Shown: positions 10,781 to 21,199 of the stretch, piece by piece | Position numbering within the stretch: position 1 is the first letter of the stretch | Layout: the number at the start of each line of letters is the position of its first letter | Assembly: GCA_003290165.1 (NCBI GenBank) | Contig: QNQO01002090.1 | Span: 62,001 to 126,000, forward strand | Source of the DNA: Berberis thunbergii | Lineage: Eukaryota; Streptophyta; Magnoliopsida; Ranunculales; Berberidaceae | Direction: 5' to 3' | DNA length: 64,000 bases | The notes under the pieces: model-generated | Told to the model about the DNA's origin: nothing | Database searches by the model: none | Seen by the model: the letters and a program-made list of their open reading frames with translations, nothing else | Program-made: the position numbers and the translations under genes

Positions 10781-12381
10781 GTCCATTCTCTCCCTATCTA
10801 TGTTCAGGTTGGTTTTTGGAAGTTTGTTTTGGAACGGACCCATGGGCCTTAGTTGTTTTTGGCAGCAAAACATTTGACCTTGGCTCTTGTTAACTATTTA
10901 GTTGGAAAACATTTAATAGCTAACTATATATAAACGGATATCAGTGGGCGAATATGGCCAAATTCGTATTCACCCCGAATCTATGATGGATAAACTTTTA
11001 TCCCCAAATTCGTCCGAAATCCATTAATGCAAACTCAAATCCGCCACATTCGGATATCCAGAATAGTGTAGTTTTGCTATGCAATGGCAACCTGTTTAGG
11101 GGATGTACCTTTGCATCCAAAGCCAGGCCCATTCTACCTGAAATGGGTATTCGTTCATTCCCTTCCAACACTTGCAGAATCTCCTGCCTGCATGACTACC
11201 TTCCTTTCAAAATCATGTCTTAGTCCATCCCACTTCTTCCTGCGCGCCTAAATCCTTCACTTTCTGAGTCGAAGCAGGCTCCTCCTCCTACTACTACTTA
11301 GGGTTTCAACACTCCTTCTCTTAGCCCACTTTCCACCGCTTACCATCTCTCTTGGGCAATACTTCAAACACCTTAAGTGCACACTATTCTCTTGTGGCGT
11401 TATGGTTCATTCAGTGTATTTATCCTTCTCTATTAACATGGTTAGTTAATCTCTCCTCTTCATTGAAATTTCTTTATTGAAATTGAAATTTGGGTATGTT
11501 TCAATTTTCAAATGAATATGTTCCTGTTGTTATGAAAATGATAATTAACAATGGGTTGATGTTGTGACTCTGTATCTTGTTAGATATCAATTTAATTCCT
11601 TGTGGACTATGTTATCCACAGCAAATTTATTTTTATTATGCAATAGGAACAGGAATTAAGAGTGGAATGGAGGTATTGGGGAGGATGGGATTTCTGTGAA
11701 TGATTTGTTCTCTTTGAAATCCTTGGTTTTTGTCGAATCGTTCACGTGCAATTGATAAATTTAGAATCGACAACCCATACCTTTCTGAGTAATACGAAGT
11801 TCACATGTTTTGTTTGATTAAATGTCTGATGTTGCCAGCTGAAATTTCGTGATTTTTGGATTGCTTCAACTGGGTGTGGTGGAAGGCATGTCGTGTTGCG
11901 ATTACAGGACTGTTTATTATTTAGGTCTCATGGTTTTAGTAGTTTAAAAAGGTGAAACTTTTTTGTTGTTATCATATTTTATATGGTGGAAGGAGTGTGA
12001 CTTATTGGTTGCTGCATTTAGAAAGAACCTTTAACACCATGGATTTTTTAGTTCTGATTAATTGTTTTCTAGGTTTGAACTGTTAAGAGAGAAAGGAGTG
12101 TTTTTTGTATTTTCATTCTGTTGACAAGATGTAATCCATTTATCTTTGGGTGCAGAAAAGGATGATGTATTAGTACAAGTTCACGGATTAACTTGGTGCA
12201 TTGTTTGTTGTTTCCCTTTCGATGATATAAAATACTAATACTTGTTTTCTGCATATGGTTGCCATACAGATATCTGTGTTACGAGCAATGCGGTTTTCAC
12301 TTCGACCCACCATGCCGTATACTAGTTTTCAGTTCAAGTGACAAATCCCTTTAAAATCCCAAGTCTCTGCTTCCCAGCAGT
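10781..12381 (+). other. Upstream region of the PPR gene
   Basis: No gene seen. Around 10930-11070 is a short stretch with repeated 'cggatat/ggatatcc' motifs, resembling a decayed MITE. 11280-11420 is pyrimidine-rich, like a 5' leader. 'cttcccagcag' at 12371-12381 lies directly before the chosen ATG and could be an intron acceptor in the leader. No promoter element stands out clearly. Confidence 0.4.
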
Positions 12382-15300
12382 ATGGGCAGACAAGGTGTTA
12401 AGATGGTTTTATCTCAGACGCTTGCCATCTTTGCCGCCTCTATGAGCACCAAATCTAAGCGTTGTTTCCCTCCAAAATCTCTATGCCTTGGTCCATTCAG
12501 AAAATCACTTCTCAACTACTTCGACCGCAAGGGCATAAGTAGCACTTCTTCCCAAGATGATCTTGATGGATTGAATGACCCTGATTTCGTCGTTCCGGGT
12601 GAAGAAAAGCCTTTACCAGAATCGGTTGTTTCTCTTCAAGACTTTTCATTTTTGAATTCAAATCTGGATAGTTGCCAATCTGGGCAGTATTCAGAAGAAG
12701 CTCTTCTGATCTCCAGGGCAATCGCAAGTGCTGAGGGAGTTTCTTTTAGCGACGAAACCCTGAAGTTTCTCAGGAAGTTTAGGGGGAAACTGAAGGAATC
12801 ATTGGTAATTGAAGTCTTGAAGCTCTTGAAGAATCCCCAAAAAATTGTTCAGTTTTTCATTTGGGTTGGAAGGCAAATAGGGTATCACCACACCACGCTT
12901 GTGTACGATACTCTTCTGGAAACTCTGGATTTGATAAGAATTGTAAATTACCAGAAGAATTTATACGTGAAATTAGAAATGAAGATCGAGAAGTTATGGG
13001 GAAGTTGCTTAACGTTTTAATACACAAGTGTTGCCGAATGGGGTTCTGGAATTCAGCATTAGAGGAGCTTGGGAGGCTCAAGGATTCGGGATATAGACCA
13101 TCAAAGTCGACTTACAATGCTTTACTTTCTGTTCTTCTCAAGGCGGATAGGTTAGATACAGCATTTTTGGTTCACAGAGAGATGTCAGTATCAGGGTTCA
13201 AAATGGATGACGCTACCTTAGGTTGCTTTGTTTGGCATCTTTGCAAAGTGGGTAGGTGGAGAGAAGCTCTCAAAATGATCGAGGAGGAAGAGTTCAAGCC
13301 TGATACAGTCATTTACACACAAATGATCAGTGGGTTGTGTGAAGCTTCACTCTTCGAAGAAGCTATGGATTTTATGCATAGGATGAGGTGCCATTCTTGT
13401 ATTCCTAACTTCATAACATACAGAACATTGCTTGCTGGTTGTTTGAGGAAAAAACAGTTGGGCAGGTGCAAAAGAATTCTTAGTATGATGTTAACAGAGG
13501 GTTGTTATCCGAACCGTGGGATGTTTAATTCTTTAGTTCATGCTTATTGTGGCAATAGGGATTATGCGTATGGTTTTAAGTTGCTCAAGAAGATGAAAGA
13601 TTGTGGTTACAAACCAGGCTACGTTGTTTTCAATATCTTGATTGGAGGTATTTGTGGAAATGAGGAATTGCCGAGCTTGGAGATGTTGGAGCTCGCTGAG
13701 AAGGCTTATGGTGAAATGTTAGATGCTGGGATTGTTCTAAACAAGATAAATGTAGCTAATTTTGTTCGGTGTCTTTGTGCGGCAGGCAAATTTGATAGTG
13801 CATTCACTGTTATACGTGACATGGTGAGTAAAGGCTTCATACCCGACACCAGTACTTACACAAAGGTGATTGATTTTCTCTGCCAGGCTTCTAACATGGA
13901 TAAGGCCTTCCGTTTGTTCCAAGAAATGAAAGTAAATTGTATAGTTCCTGATGTATATACTTATACAGTTTTGATTGATAGCTTTAGTAAAGCGGGTCTT
14001 ATTCAGCAGGCTTGCAACTTGTTTGATGAAATGTGTAGGGAAGGTTGCTCCCCTAATGTGGTCACTTTTACATCACTTATACACGCATATCTAAAAGAGA
14101 GGAGGATATCCGATGCAAATGAGCTATTTGAAAAGATGATTTCTGCGGGTTGCATTCCAAATATTGTCACGTATACAGCCCTGATTGATGGCCATTGTAA
14201 GGCTGGAGATGTTGAGAAGGCATGTCAGATTTATTCAAGAATGAGGGGAAATGAGGGTATTCCAGATGTTGACAAGTACTTTAGAGGTAAGGAAAGCATT
14301 CATGAACCAAATGTCTTTACATATGGAGCCTTAGTGGATGGTTTGTGCAAAGTCCACAAAGTAACAGAAGCTCGAGAATTACTGGATGCCATGTCAATTG
14401 TAGGATGCCAACCAAATCCCATTGTTTATGATGCTCTCATTGATGGCTTTTGCAAGGTTGGGAAGCTTGATGAGGCACAAGAGATATTTGCCAAGTTGTC
14501 AGAGCGTGGATATAGTCCAAATGTGTATACATACAGCTCCTTGATTGATAGACTTTTTAAAGATAAACGGCTTGATCTTGCATTGAAGGTGTTATCGAAG
14601 ATGCTAGAAAATTCTTGTCCTCCTAATATAGTTACTTATACAGAGATGATTGATGGGCTCTGTAAAGTGGGGAAGACAGAGGAAGCGTATAAACTTCTAA
14701 TCATGATGGAAGAGAAGGGGTGTCGTCCAAATGTTGTGACTTATACTGCCATGATAGATGGCTTCGGAAAAGTGGGTAATGTCAACATGTCACTGAAGCT
14801 TTTGGAACAGATGGTTGCAAAGGGTTGTGCACCAAATTTTATTACATATAGAGTATTGATAAACCACTGTTGCACTTCAGGCCTTTTAGACGAAGCTCAC
14901 AAACTTCTAGAAGACATGAAACAAACTTATTGGCCGAGACATGGTGCTGGCTACCGTAAGGTGATTGAAGGTTTCAACAAAGAGTTCATTTTGTCTCTTG
15001 GCCTCCTCGATGAGATATCAGAGAATGTTCCTTTGCCCATTGTTCCAGCTTACAAAATTCTTATTGATAGCTTTAACAAGGCCGGAAGATTAGAATTGGC
15101 ATTGGAGTTGCATAGAGAGATCTTAACTTCTTTGGGTGTTTCAACCGTCAGCAAAGATATATTTTGTTCTTTGATTGAGAGCCTGTCCCTTGCATGTAAG
15201 GTCGAAAAAGCTTTTGAGTTGTATGGGGACATGGCAAGGCAGGGTTATATTCCAGAGATACATATCTTCTTTCACCTTATTAGAGGGCTCATCAAAATTG

Positions 15301-15394
15301 ATAAGTGGGATGAAGCACTTCAACTTCATATGCCATATGTCACATGGACATCAATTGGCATTCTAAAGAAGAAATATCTAATGGAACTTATTGA
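12382..15394 (+). CDS. P-class pentatricopeptide repeat protein (At1g06710-type), with two apparent frameshifts
   Basis: Organellar RNA-binding PPR protein of the pure-P class. These usually enter mitochondria or plastids and affect processing or stability of specific transcripts; this target is unknown. After a basic, Ser-rich N-terminus and 'QFFIWVGRQIGYHHT', about 17-20 repeats of ~35 residues run to near the end, with classic pieces such as 'NVVTYTAMIDGFGKVG' and 'PNIVTYTEMIDGLCKVGK'. Order and landmarks match, from memory, Arabidopsis At1g06710. The first 183 codons (12382 to about 12930) and the rest (open from 12861) are in different frames, and a one-base loss near 12930 reconciles them. 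A second one-base loss near 15323 would give the family ending 'ICHMDINWHSKEEIS' and a stop at 15392-15394 instead of 15443. Joined length is about 1,000 residues, normal for the family. Either sequence errors or a young pseudogene. Confidence 0.85.
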
Positions 15395-16107
15395 TTTCTT
15401 CAATCTAGTTTCTACAAGGAAAACCGGGTCAGACATCAGGTGAATGTTTTTCATGTAACTTCTCCTTTTCAGTTGTTTTTCCTAATCATTTATGGACAGA
15501 GAATCAGAGATCAACATACCTTCCATTTCTCATCTCCCAAATAGGTTACATGAATGGCTTGAAATTTTGTGAAGAATTCTCCTCGATACTTAAATCACTT
15601 CCATGTAATCCAGCTCATCTTGATGCTTGTAGCTCGATACATAAGTCAGAAACTTTTAGATCATCTGTTTTAATCTTTAACATCAATGTTGAAGATGATA
15701 CCATTTGAAATTCATAATTGGTCAAGTTTGTGGATGTGGTTTATGCATTGAGAAAGCCTTCATAAAATTTCAAAGCCAATCTAAAAGTCCAAATCATGTA
15801 AATATTCGGGAAGTGAAGTGGGAGGCATGTTGATCCCTCTGACACATATATTTCTAACTGATTGATTGATAGTCTTATTTAACAAATAGCTTTTTTACTT
15901 TTAAGTTTTGTTGTGAGATTTTAATATGAACTGAAGAGCTAAAGCCAAAGATACAAGAGGTCTTACGAGAAAGCTCTACAAAACAAGAAACCAGAATATA
16001 CCAATAGAACAACAAATGGCCTCGAAATAATAGCTGTTTACCTTTCCCCAATTATTGATAATGGATGTAATGATTGACATGAGTTGTCCATTAATTGTTT
16101 ACATTCC
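15395..16107 (+). other. 3' flank of the PPR gene
   Basis: AT-rich sequence with no credible ORF and no repeat recognised elsewhere in the window. Probably PPR 3' UTR and spacer. Confidence 0.4.
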
Positions 16108-16165
16108 AGGGGGTTCACTACAATGGAAGTCAGAACAAGATTGTGTCTGGTGGTGACAATGGTGA
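16108..16165 (+). pseudogene. Stray copy of an RPL10 exon
   Basis: After a 'cattccag' acceptor-like site, one frame reads 'LQWKSEQ' followed by remnants of the 'RIVPDG' block, then 'gag|gtttgt' like a donor. It parallels the exon at 17934-18014, and flanking intron-like DNA is also similar ('ctaccactaattt...ttctttcacatcctt' against 'ctacctgccaatt...tctttcatgacctt'). It looks like a partial duplication of the pseudogene's penultimate exon about 1.8 kb upstream. Confidence 0.6.
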
Positions 16166-16904
16166 GGTTTGTTTGTTTTTTTTTCTCTCTCCCTACCACT
16201 AATTTGGTTTTTTGTTTTCTTTCACATCCTTGTTAATATTTAGAGTAAGCTCTTGTGTTAATGGGATTTATACCAAAGGTAAACTATATCATAATGGGTT
16301 CTAGGTCTTTCTGGGCTACAAATATTTTCTTTGCTAGCAGTTATCATATTATGCATTGTTGATGATATATGTGAAGGGTATATTCTTCTAACATTTGCAA
16401 GGGGGCTTAAAATTGTCATTTGCTAGTTTGCGACTTGTGCAATGGTTCCTCTTTGGATTGTAAGGTTTTACGGTTAAGCTACCTCGTCCCATGGTGATAT
16501 AGTTCCACAAGCTTTTGTTCGTGGTATTTACTGCATTTGCGTTTTTAGAGATTGGATGCAGTGATCTTTTTACCTTTTGATAAGCCATGTTTATCTTGAG
16601 CTTTTCCCTTCCTCTTTATAGAATTTTCAACTAGGAGACAGATTGGTTCATCCGTGAAAAAGATGAAATATTACCAACTGGTTTAAATGATGAGATTTTG
16701 ATCTAATTACAGAATGACAATAATTCTTCATGTAATTCTGTTGAGATCAAAGCAATGAATTTTTGCAGTATTCGTGTATAGATGCAGGGTGACAAAAATG
16801 TGTGCCACTGAAGTATGGTAGCTCTTGACTATATATATATATTTTTTGGATTTCTCTCAAGAGAAGGTATGTGAATTTTGCTCTTGACTGATTAACAACT
16901 GCAG

Positions 16905-18300
16905 GGACCTGCAAGATGTTAAGGCCGATTAAGAACAAACCTTACTCAAAATCAAGCTCTTGCTGTGGTGTCTATGATCTAAAAATCAGGATTTACGTGG
17001 GGATAAAATGAAAGGAGTTGATGATTTTCAACTATGTTCATTTGGCGAGTTGGGAGAAGGAGAATCTCTCGTGTCAAGCTCTGGAGGCTGCTGAATTGTT
17101 TGCGACAAGCACTTGATAGAGTTTTCTGCGAAGGATGCCTTCCATTGAGGGTCAGAGTGCACGCATTCCATGTTCTGCCGATTAACAAGATGGTTTCATG
17201 TGCTGGACCTGATAGAATCTAGACTGGTATGAGGAGTGCTTTTGGTAAATGTCTGGGAACAGGTGCTAAGTTTAGCGTTGATCAAGTCCAACTCTCTGTT
17301 TGCTGCAAAGATAGCAACCGCATAATGCTCAGGAAGCACTCCAACGTGCCAAATTCAAGTTCTCTGGTGAGCAGAAGATCACCACCAGTAGGAAGCTGGA
17401 AGCGGTATGTTTCTTAACTTAAATATATGCTATTTTCTCTCTCTCTCTCTCTGTTTTCTATATGTTTTCATTTGAATACTATTCGAGAAAAAACAGTAAA
17501 TTTCAAAAAGAGTACGAATTACCTGAGACAAAATTGATCTACCATACTTATATTGACTAAAATAGGACGTCCAGATTGAATAGCCCTGCATCATATATAA
17601 ATGTGATAATGCGCCATGAGGGTTACATAAACTGTGGTTGGGTATCTAAATGGTATCCTACTGAACGGTTATGGTTAGAAATTATGATCACTGATGCTTA
17701 AACTTGGGAGGTTTCCAAATTAAATAAGGTGCTCTTATTATGTATTAAAAATTAGTGAAATTTGTAGATTAATAATCTTTGAGCACTTACATTTTTATTT
17801 TTGTCAATTATTTATTGTTTATACCACTCAGTTCTGAAGTTGCAGTGATGTTGATAATTGCTTCGTTATGGAAGTAACAATTGACATTAGTTACTCATTT
17901 CTACACTGATCCTTGTTACTGTATACACTCCAGGGGATTCTCTAAGTTTAGGCGTATTGATTACTTACAATGGAAATTGGGAAATAGGATTGTGCCAGAT
18001 GGTATCAAGCTAAGGTTTGTTCGCTACCTGCCAATTGTGTTTTCTTCTCTTTCATGACCTTAGTTAGCATTTACAACACTCATGTGTGGGATTCTGATTC
18101 GAAACAGTGTTAGATCCATGTACACGTACACTGTACTAAATTGGGTTTTTGTTCTGATGCTAATGTGGTAGAACCTGTTAAACTGTGTTTTAGTTTTTCA
18201 TTCAAAAAGAAACTTACAATCTTCTTTTGTGATGTGCAGCTTCGTGGTTGGCGCCATGGACCTTTGGCTAATTGTGAACCTGGAAGAGCATCTTTGTGAG
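16905..18300 (+). pseudogene. RPL10: Ribosomal protein L10 (uL16, QM) pseudogene with introns
   Basis: uL16 is a protein of the cytosolic 60S subunit. Exon 16905-17413 follows an acceptor 'ctgcag' and reads in shifting frames as family blocks: 'RPIKNKPYSKS', 'KIRIY', 'VHLASWEKEN', 'LRVRVHAFHVLPINKM', 'SCAGPDRI' (then a stop), 'TGMRSAFGKCLGT' and 'KFKFSGEQKI'. Exon 17934-18014 gives 'GFSKFRRIDYLQWK' and 'NRIVPDG'. Exon 18240-18297 gives 'HGPLANCEPGRASL'. Intron borders have GT and AG. Stops (for example 17221) and frameshifts prevent function. Because introns are kept, it arose from genomic duplication and not from reverse-transcribed mRNA. Confidence 0.87.
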
Positions 18301-18509
18301 AACTAAGTAACCTAGGATGCTGGAAGATATCTGCTTGAAATATAAGAACTGCTAGTTTTAAATATCACAATGTTGTTTTTCGTTCAGATTGTATCCTGTT
18401 GGATTATCTCGAAATTTATGTTGCAAATTATTTAGTTTGGATACAGTTTCTGAACCTGTCAAACATCAGATTACAGAGATTAATTTGTTAATGGAATGAT
18501 ATATTTTTA

Positions 18510-18850
18510 GTACTGGAACCGTGTACTCTGTATTCCTTTATTACCCATATCTCATAGCGGTCACCAAATGAACTATCATACAAACATATATGCACTCCTC
18601 CTAAATCAATGAGATAACCTCTTATGTTCGTTTCAGGATACTGGATGATGTGGAATAACTCTCTACCATTATCAAAAGCAACAATGAAATCTTCTTCCTT
18701 GGAAGATGTCTTCCAGTGAAGAGCTCCATTAACAAAAACTGTGGTCTGTGGTCTAATTCAACTGGCATTCTTCTGGTGAAGCTTATGCCAAACATTTTCA
18801 AGCTTCCTCCATTTCCCGGAACCAAGGGTATATATCTGAGCCTTCAAAAA
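18510..18850 (-). pseudogene. F-box-associated domain relic
   Basis: Minus-strand frames read 'AQIYTLGSGKWRKLENVW', then 'TTVFVNGALHWKT' and 'DFIVAFD', then after a frame break 'IDLGGVHICLYDSSFGDRYE' and 'IWVIKEYRV'. That order is typical of the C-terminal FBA domain of plant F-box proteins (SCF ubiquitin-ligase substrate receptors). The F-box itself is absent and the frame is broken several times. A fragment only, convergent with the RPL10 pseudogene. Confidence 0.72.
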
Positions 18851-19264
18851 GAAATCCACATAATTACTATTAGCAAATCATACCAGATTCTTACCACCAA
18901 ACCGTCGAGTAATCTACACTACACACGTAGCACGATGATTTCGTCAACGGAGTGGAGCGGGTCCAAATAAGCGCCTAATATGATATTTAGACTTTAAGTC
19001 CTATCATTTGTACCGGTAAAGGGCTTAGGTCATCGATTTGACTATGTCTCATCACTTGGCTTGCTAAAAATTCAATGAAATTGAAAACATCCTCTAGCTA
19101 AAATACAGTTTTCAATGTTTATCATCACGATTCACGAGTATATCACAAGTTCACAACATATGGTATTCCTACCCTGGGTGCAAGCAATGTAGCATTGAGT
19201 TGAATTATTGGTATAAGCACAATGACCAGCTACATCTTTTGAATTATTGTTTTGTTAGTCAACA
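18851..19264. other. Spacer without recognised features
   Basis: No credible ORF, repeat or regulatory site seen. Confidence 0.4.
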
Positions 19265-19425
19265 TTTATAGCCTTTTCACCAATTTTTCTAGAGAGTCAG
19301 GCCAGCCCAATATCATCCATAATTTTAGAGATGTTGGAAATGGCCAAGTCTTTAGGATGATGGATGGTATTGGGCTGGCCTGGTGCGACCTGACTCTTTA
19401 GAAAAATTTGTGTTTTCACACTTTT
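19265..19425. repeat. Fold-back MITE-like element
   Basis: Two ~55-60-bp arms are inverted complements. The left reads 'tttttctagagagtcaggc' then 'cagcccaatatcatcca'; the right mirrors it ('tggatggtattgggctggcc' then 'cctgactctttagaaaaa'). The loop is about 45 bp. The RNA or single strand would form a long hairpin. Confidence 0.7.
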
Positions 19426-19428
19426 GTT

Positions 19429-20041
19429 TAGGGGTGGGCATCCCATCCCGCGATCCCGAATCCGTCTCGTCCCGTCCCAATTTTTTGGATCTTTTTGGGA
19501 TTGATTAAATTCATCCCGATCTCATTCCGTCCCAATCTAGAATGGGATTGGGATGGAGATTTTCAATCACGCCTATCTCGTCCCGAATTTATTTATTTAA
19601 TATTTTTATTATTACTTTTAATCAAAATACTTTTCTAAATTAAAGTTTAGGATGTGTTGAAATTAAATCAATATTCTATAAAATTTTATATGAAATCTAA
19701 ATGAATTGAATCATCAATTCTAAATGAAATTTAATATTTATTTGACTTCCAAAAAAAGTTTAATATTTATTATTATTTATGATGTAAGTTATATGTATAT
19801 AAATTTGACATTATTAATGTCTGACTAATGTGAGATAAAAAAAAATTGTTATTTTTTATTAGAGAACTATTTAGTACGTGCTCATCCTGTTCTATCTCAT
19901 CCTGTCCCGATCTTGTTTGAGATAAGACGAGATCGGAATGAAATCTATCATGTCCCATCCCATCCCATCTCAATCCAGAATAAACAGGATAAAATAGGAA
20001 TGAGTCCATCTCGTCCCATCACATGCCCTGAGCACCCCCTA
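19429..20041. mobile_element. hAT-type MITE rich in CATCCCATCCCG (copy 1)
   Basis: Ends 'taggggtgggca' and '...gcaccccct a'. The 8 bp to the left are 'cttttgtt'; to the right is 'ctttttgt'. In the second genomic copy the right flank is exactly 'cttttgtt' (28534-28541), so the original 8-bp duplication is clear. Terminal regions are dense in 'catccc/gggatg'. It ends 116 bp before the ATG of the PLR-like fragment. Relatives at 27050-28533 and 62775-63241. Confidence 0.85.
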
Positions 20042-20157
20042 CTTTTTGTCAAGTGAAATGAGACTATCATGTCTTGCACTCAAGCCTTGCATGTTCCTCT
20101 CTTTTATATCATGTGTATGAGATTTTTGTTTTACGTGTGGCTGCTCTGAGGAGAGAG

Positions 20158-20415
20158 ATGAGCACCAAAAGCAAGGTTCTTGTTGTAGGAGGGACTGGGT
20201 ACCTTGGAAGGATGTTGGTGAAGGCAAGTCTAAGCTCATGGACATATAACCTACGTGCTTCGGCGAACCTGATTGAAGGTTCACTTTCTGATCATCAAAG
20301 CCTTGTGCATGCACTCAAACAAGTCGATGTTGTTATTAGTGCAATGTCTGGGGTTGATCAAAACCTTCTCTTACAACTCAAGCTAGTTGACGCCATCAAA
20401 GAAGCAGGAAATATC

Positions 20416-20418
<3 letters not shown>
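20158..20418 (+). pseudogene. PLR-like exon-1 pseudogene (copy 1)
   Basis: Nearly identical to exon 1 of the gene at 28656, including the leader, the NAD(P)-binding 'GGTGYLG' and the donor at 20419. It carries a one-base insertion ('tctaagctc' for 'tctagctc') and a 64-base loss between short 'acctga' repeats; together they restore the frame but replace or delete about 35 residues after the nucleotide-binding loop. The duplicate ends inside intron 1 near 20735; exons 2-4 are absent. Non-functional. Confidence 0.9.
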
Positions 20419-20452
<34 letters not shown>

Positions 20453-21040
20453 CTATTAATTTGATTGATTGACAATTATATGATTTATTTTGATAATTCT
20501 AGATCATCAAATTTGATACTCAACTTGTTTCAATATTCGTTTGCATAGTAAACTTTGGTTTTATAAGATGAACATTTGTTTGTCATCGTGCATCTATTTC
20601 AAAACATTTATTGATGAAATATATTAAAAAAATGTTAGAAAATCAGGTTTTGCAATCAAGGTGATGTGATATAACAGTGACAAAATGATGTAATCACTAT
20701 TACTCAAATCAGTTCAATCAAGCTTTTCGAATTTTTTTTATTATTAAAAAACCTCGAGTGGGGAGGAACAACTATAGAATGCCAAATCTTTATTACTTGT
20801 TAAAAATATTGATTTACAATCTAAACAGAAATATATTACGACTTTACCCGTGTTAAAAACCAAATAGGAGAATCATTTTAGACAACTTTAGCTCCTTTGA
20901 AAGGTTGTTGATTTAAATAAATGTGAATATTTGTAGGAGAATAAATGTGAATATTTGTCATACAAACATCTCATCCAATTATTGTAGGGACAACTGTAGC
21001 TTCTTTGAAAGGTTGTTGATTTTTTATGTCCAACTCAAAT
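20419..21040 (+). other. Truncated intron of the PLR copy, then spacer
   Basis: 20419-20735 matches intron 1 of the intact gene, including a short TA run (20419-20448) and a piece of the 'aatcaggttttgcaatca' MITE family. Similarity to 29335 onward stops at 'aagcttttcga'. 20740-21040 holds no recognised feature apart from a short internal repeat of 'ataaatgtgaatatttg'. Confidence 0.65.
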
Positions 21041-21044
21041 GCAG

Positions 21045-21190
21045 AAGAGTAATTCTTCTCGACCTGAGTCAATCAGCGAGGTTGCTGCTTTAGGGGATGA
21101 ATTTACATTTTTGTCCAAAGTGTAAATTCGCCCGTAGCAACCTCGCTCTGATTGACCTAGGCCAGCTTGAATTTCGGTGAGAATTATAAG
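21045..21190. repeat. Short fold-back element upstream of the BAHD start
   Basis: 'gtcaatcagcgaggttgctg' is mirrored by 'agcaacctcgctctgattga' about 60 bp later, and the outer parts ('taattctt' / 'gaattata') also pair loosely. The core resembles the 'agcgaggttg..ggcaaaaatacac' segments inside the hAT elements at 21801 and 27241, so it may be a small derivative of that family. Confidence 0.55.
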
Positions 21191-21199
21191 GCAAGCAAC

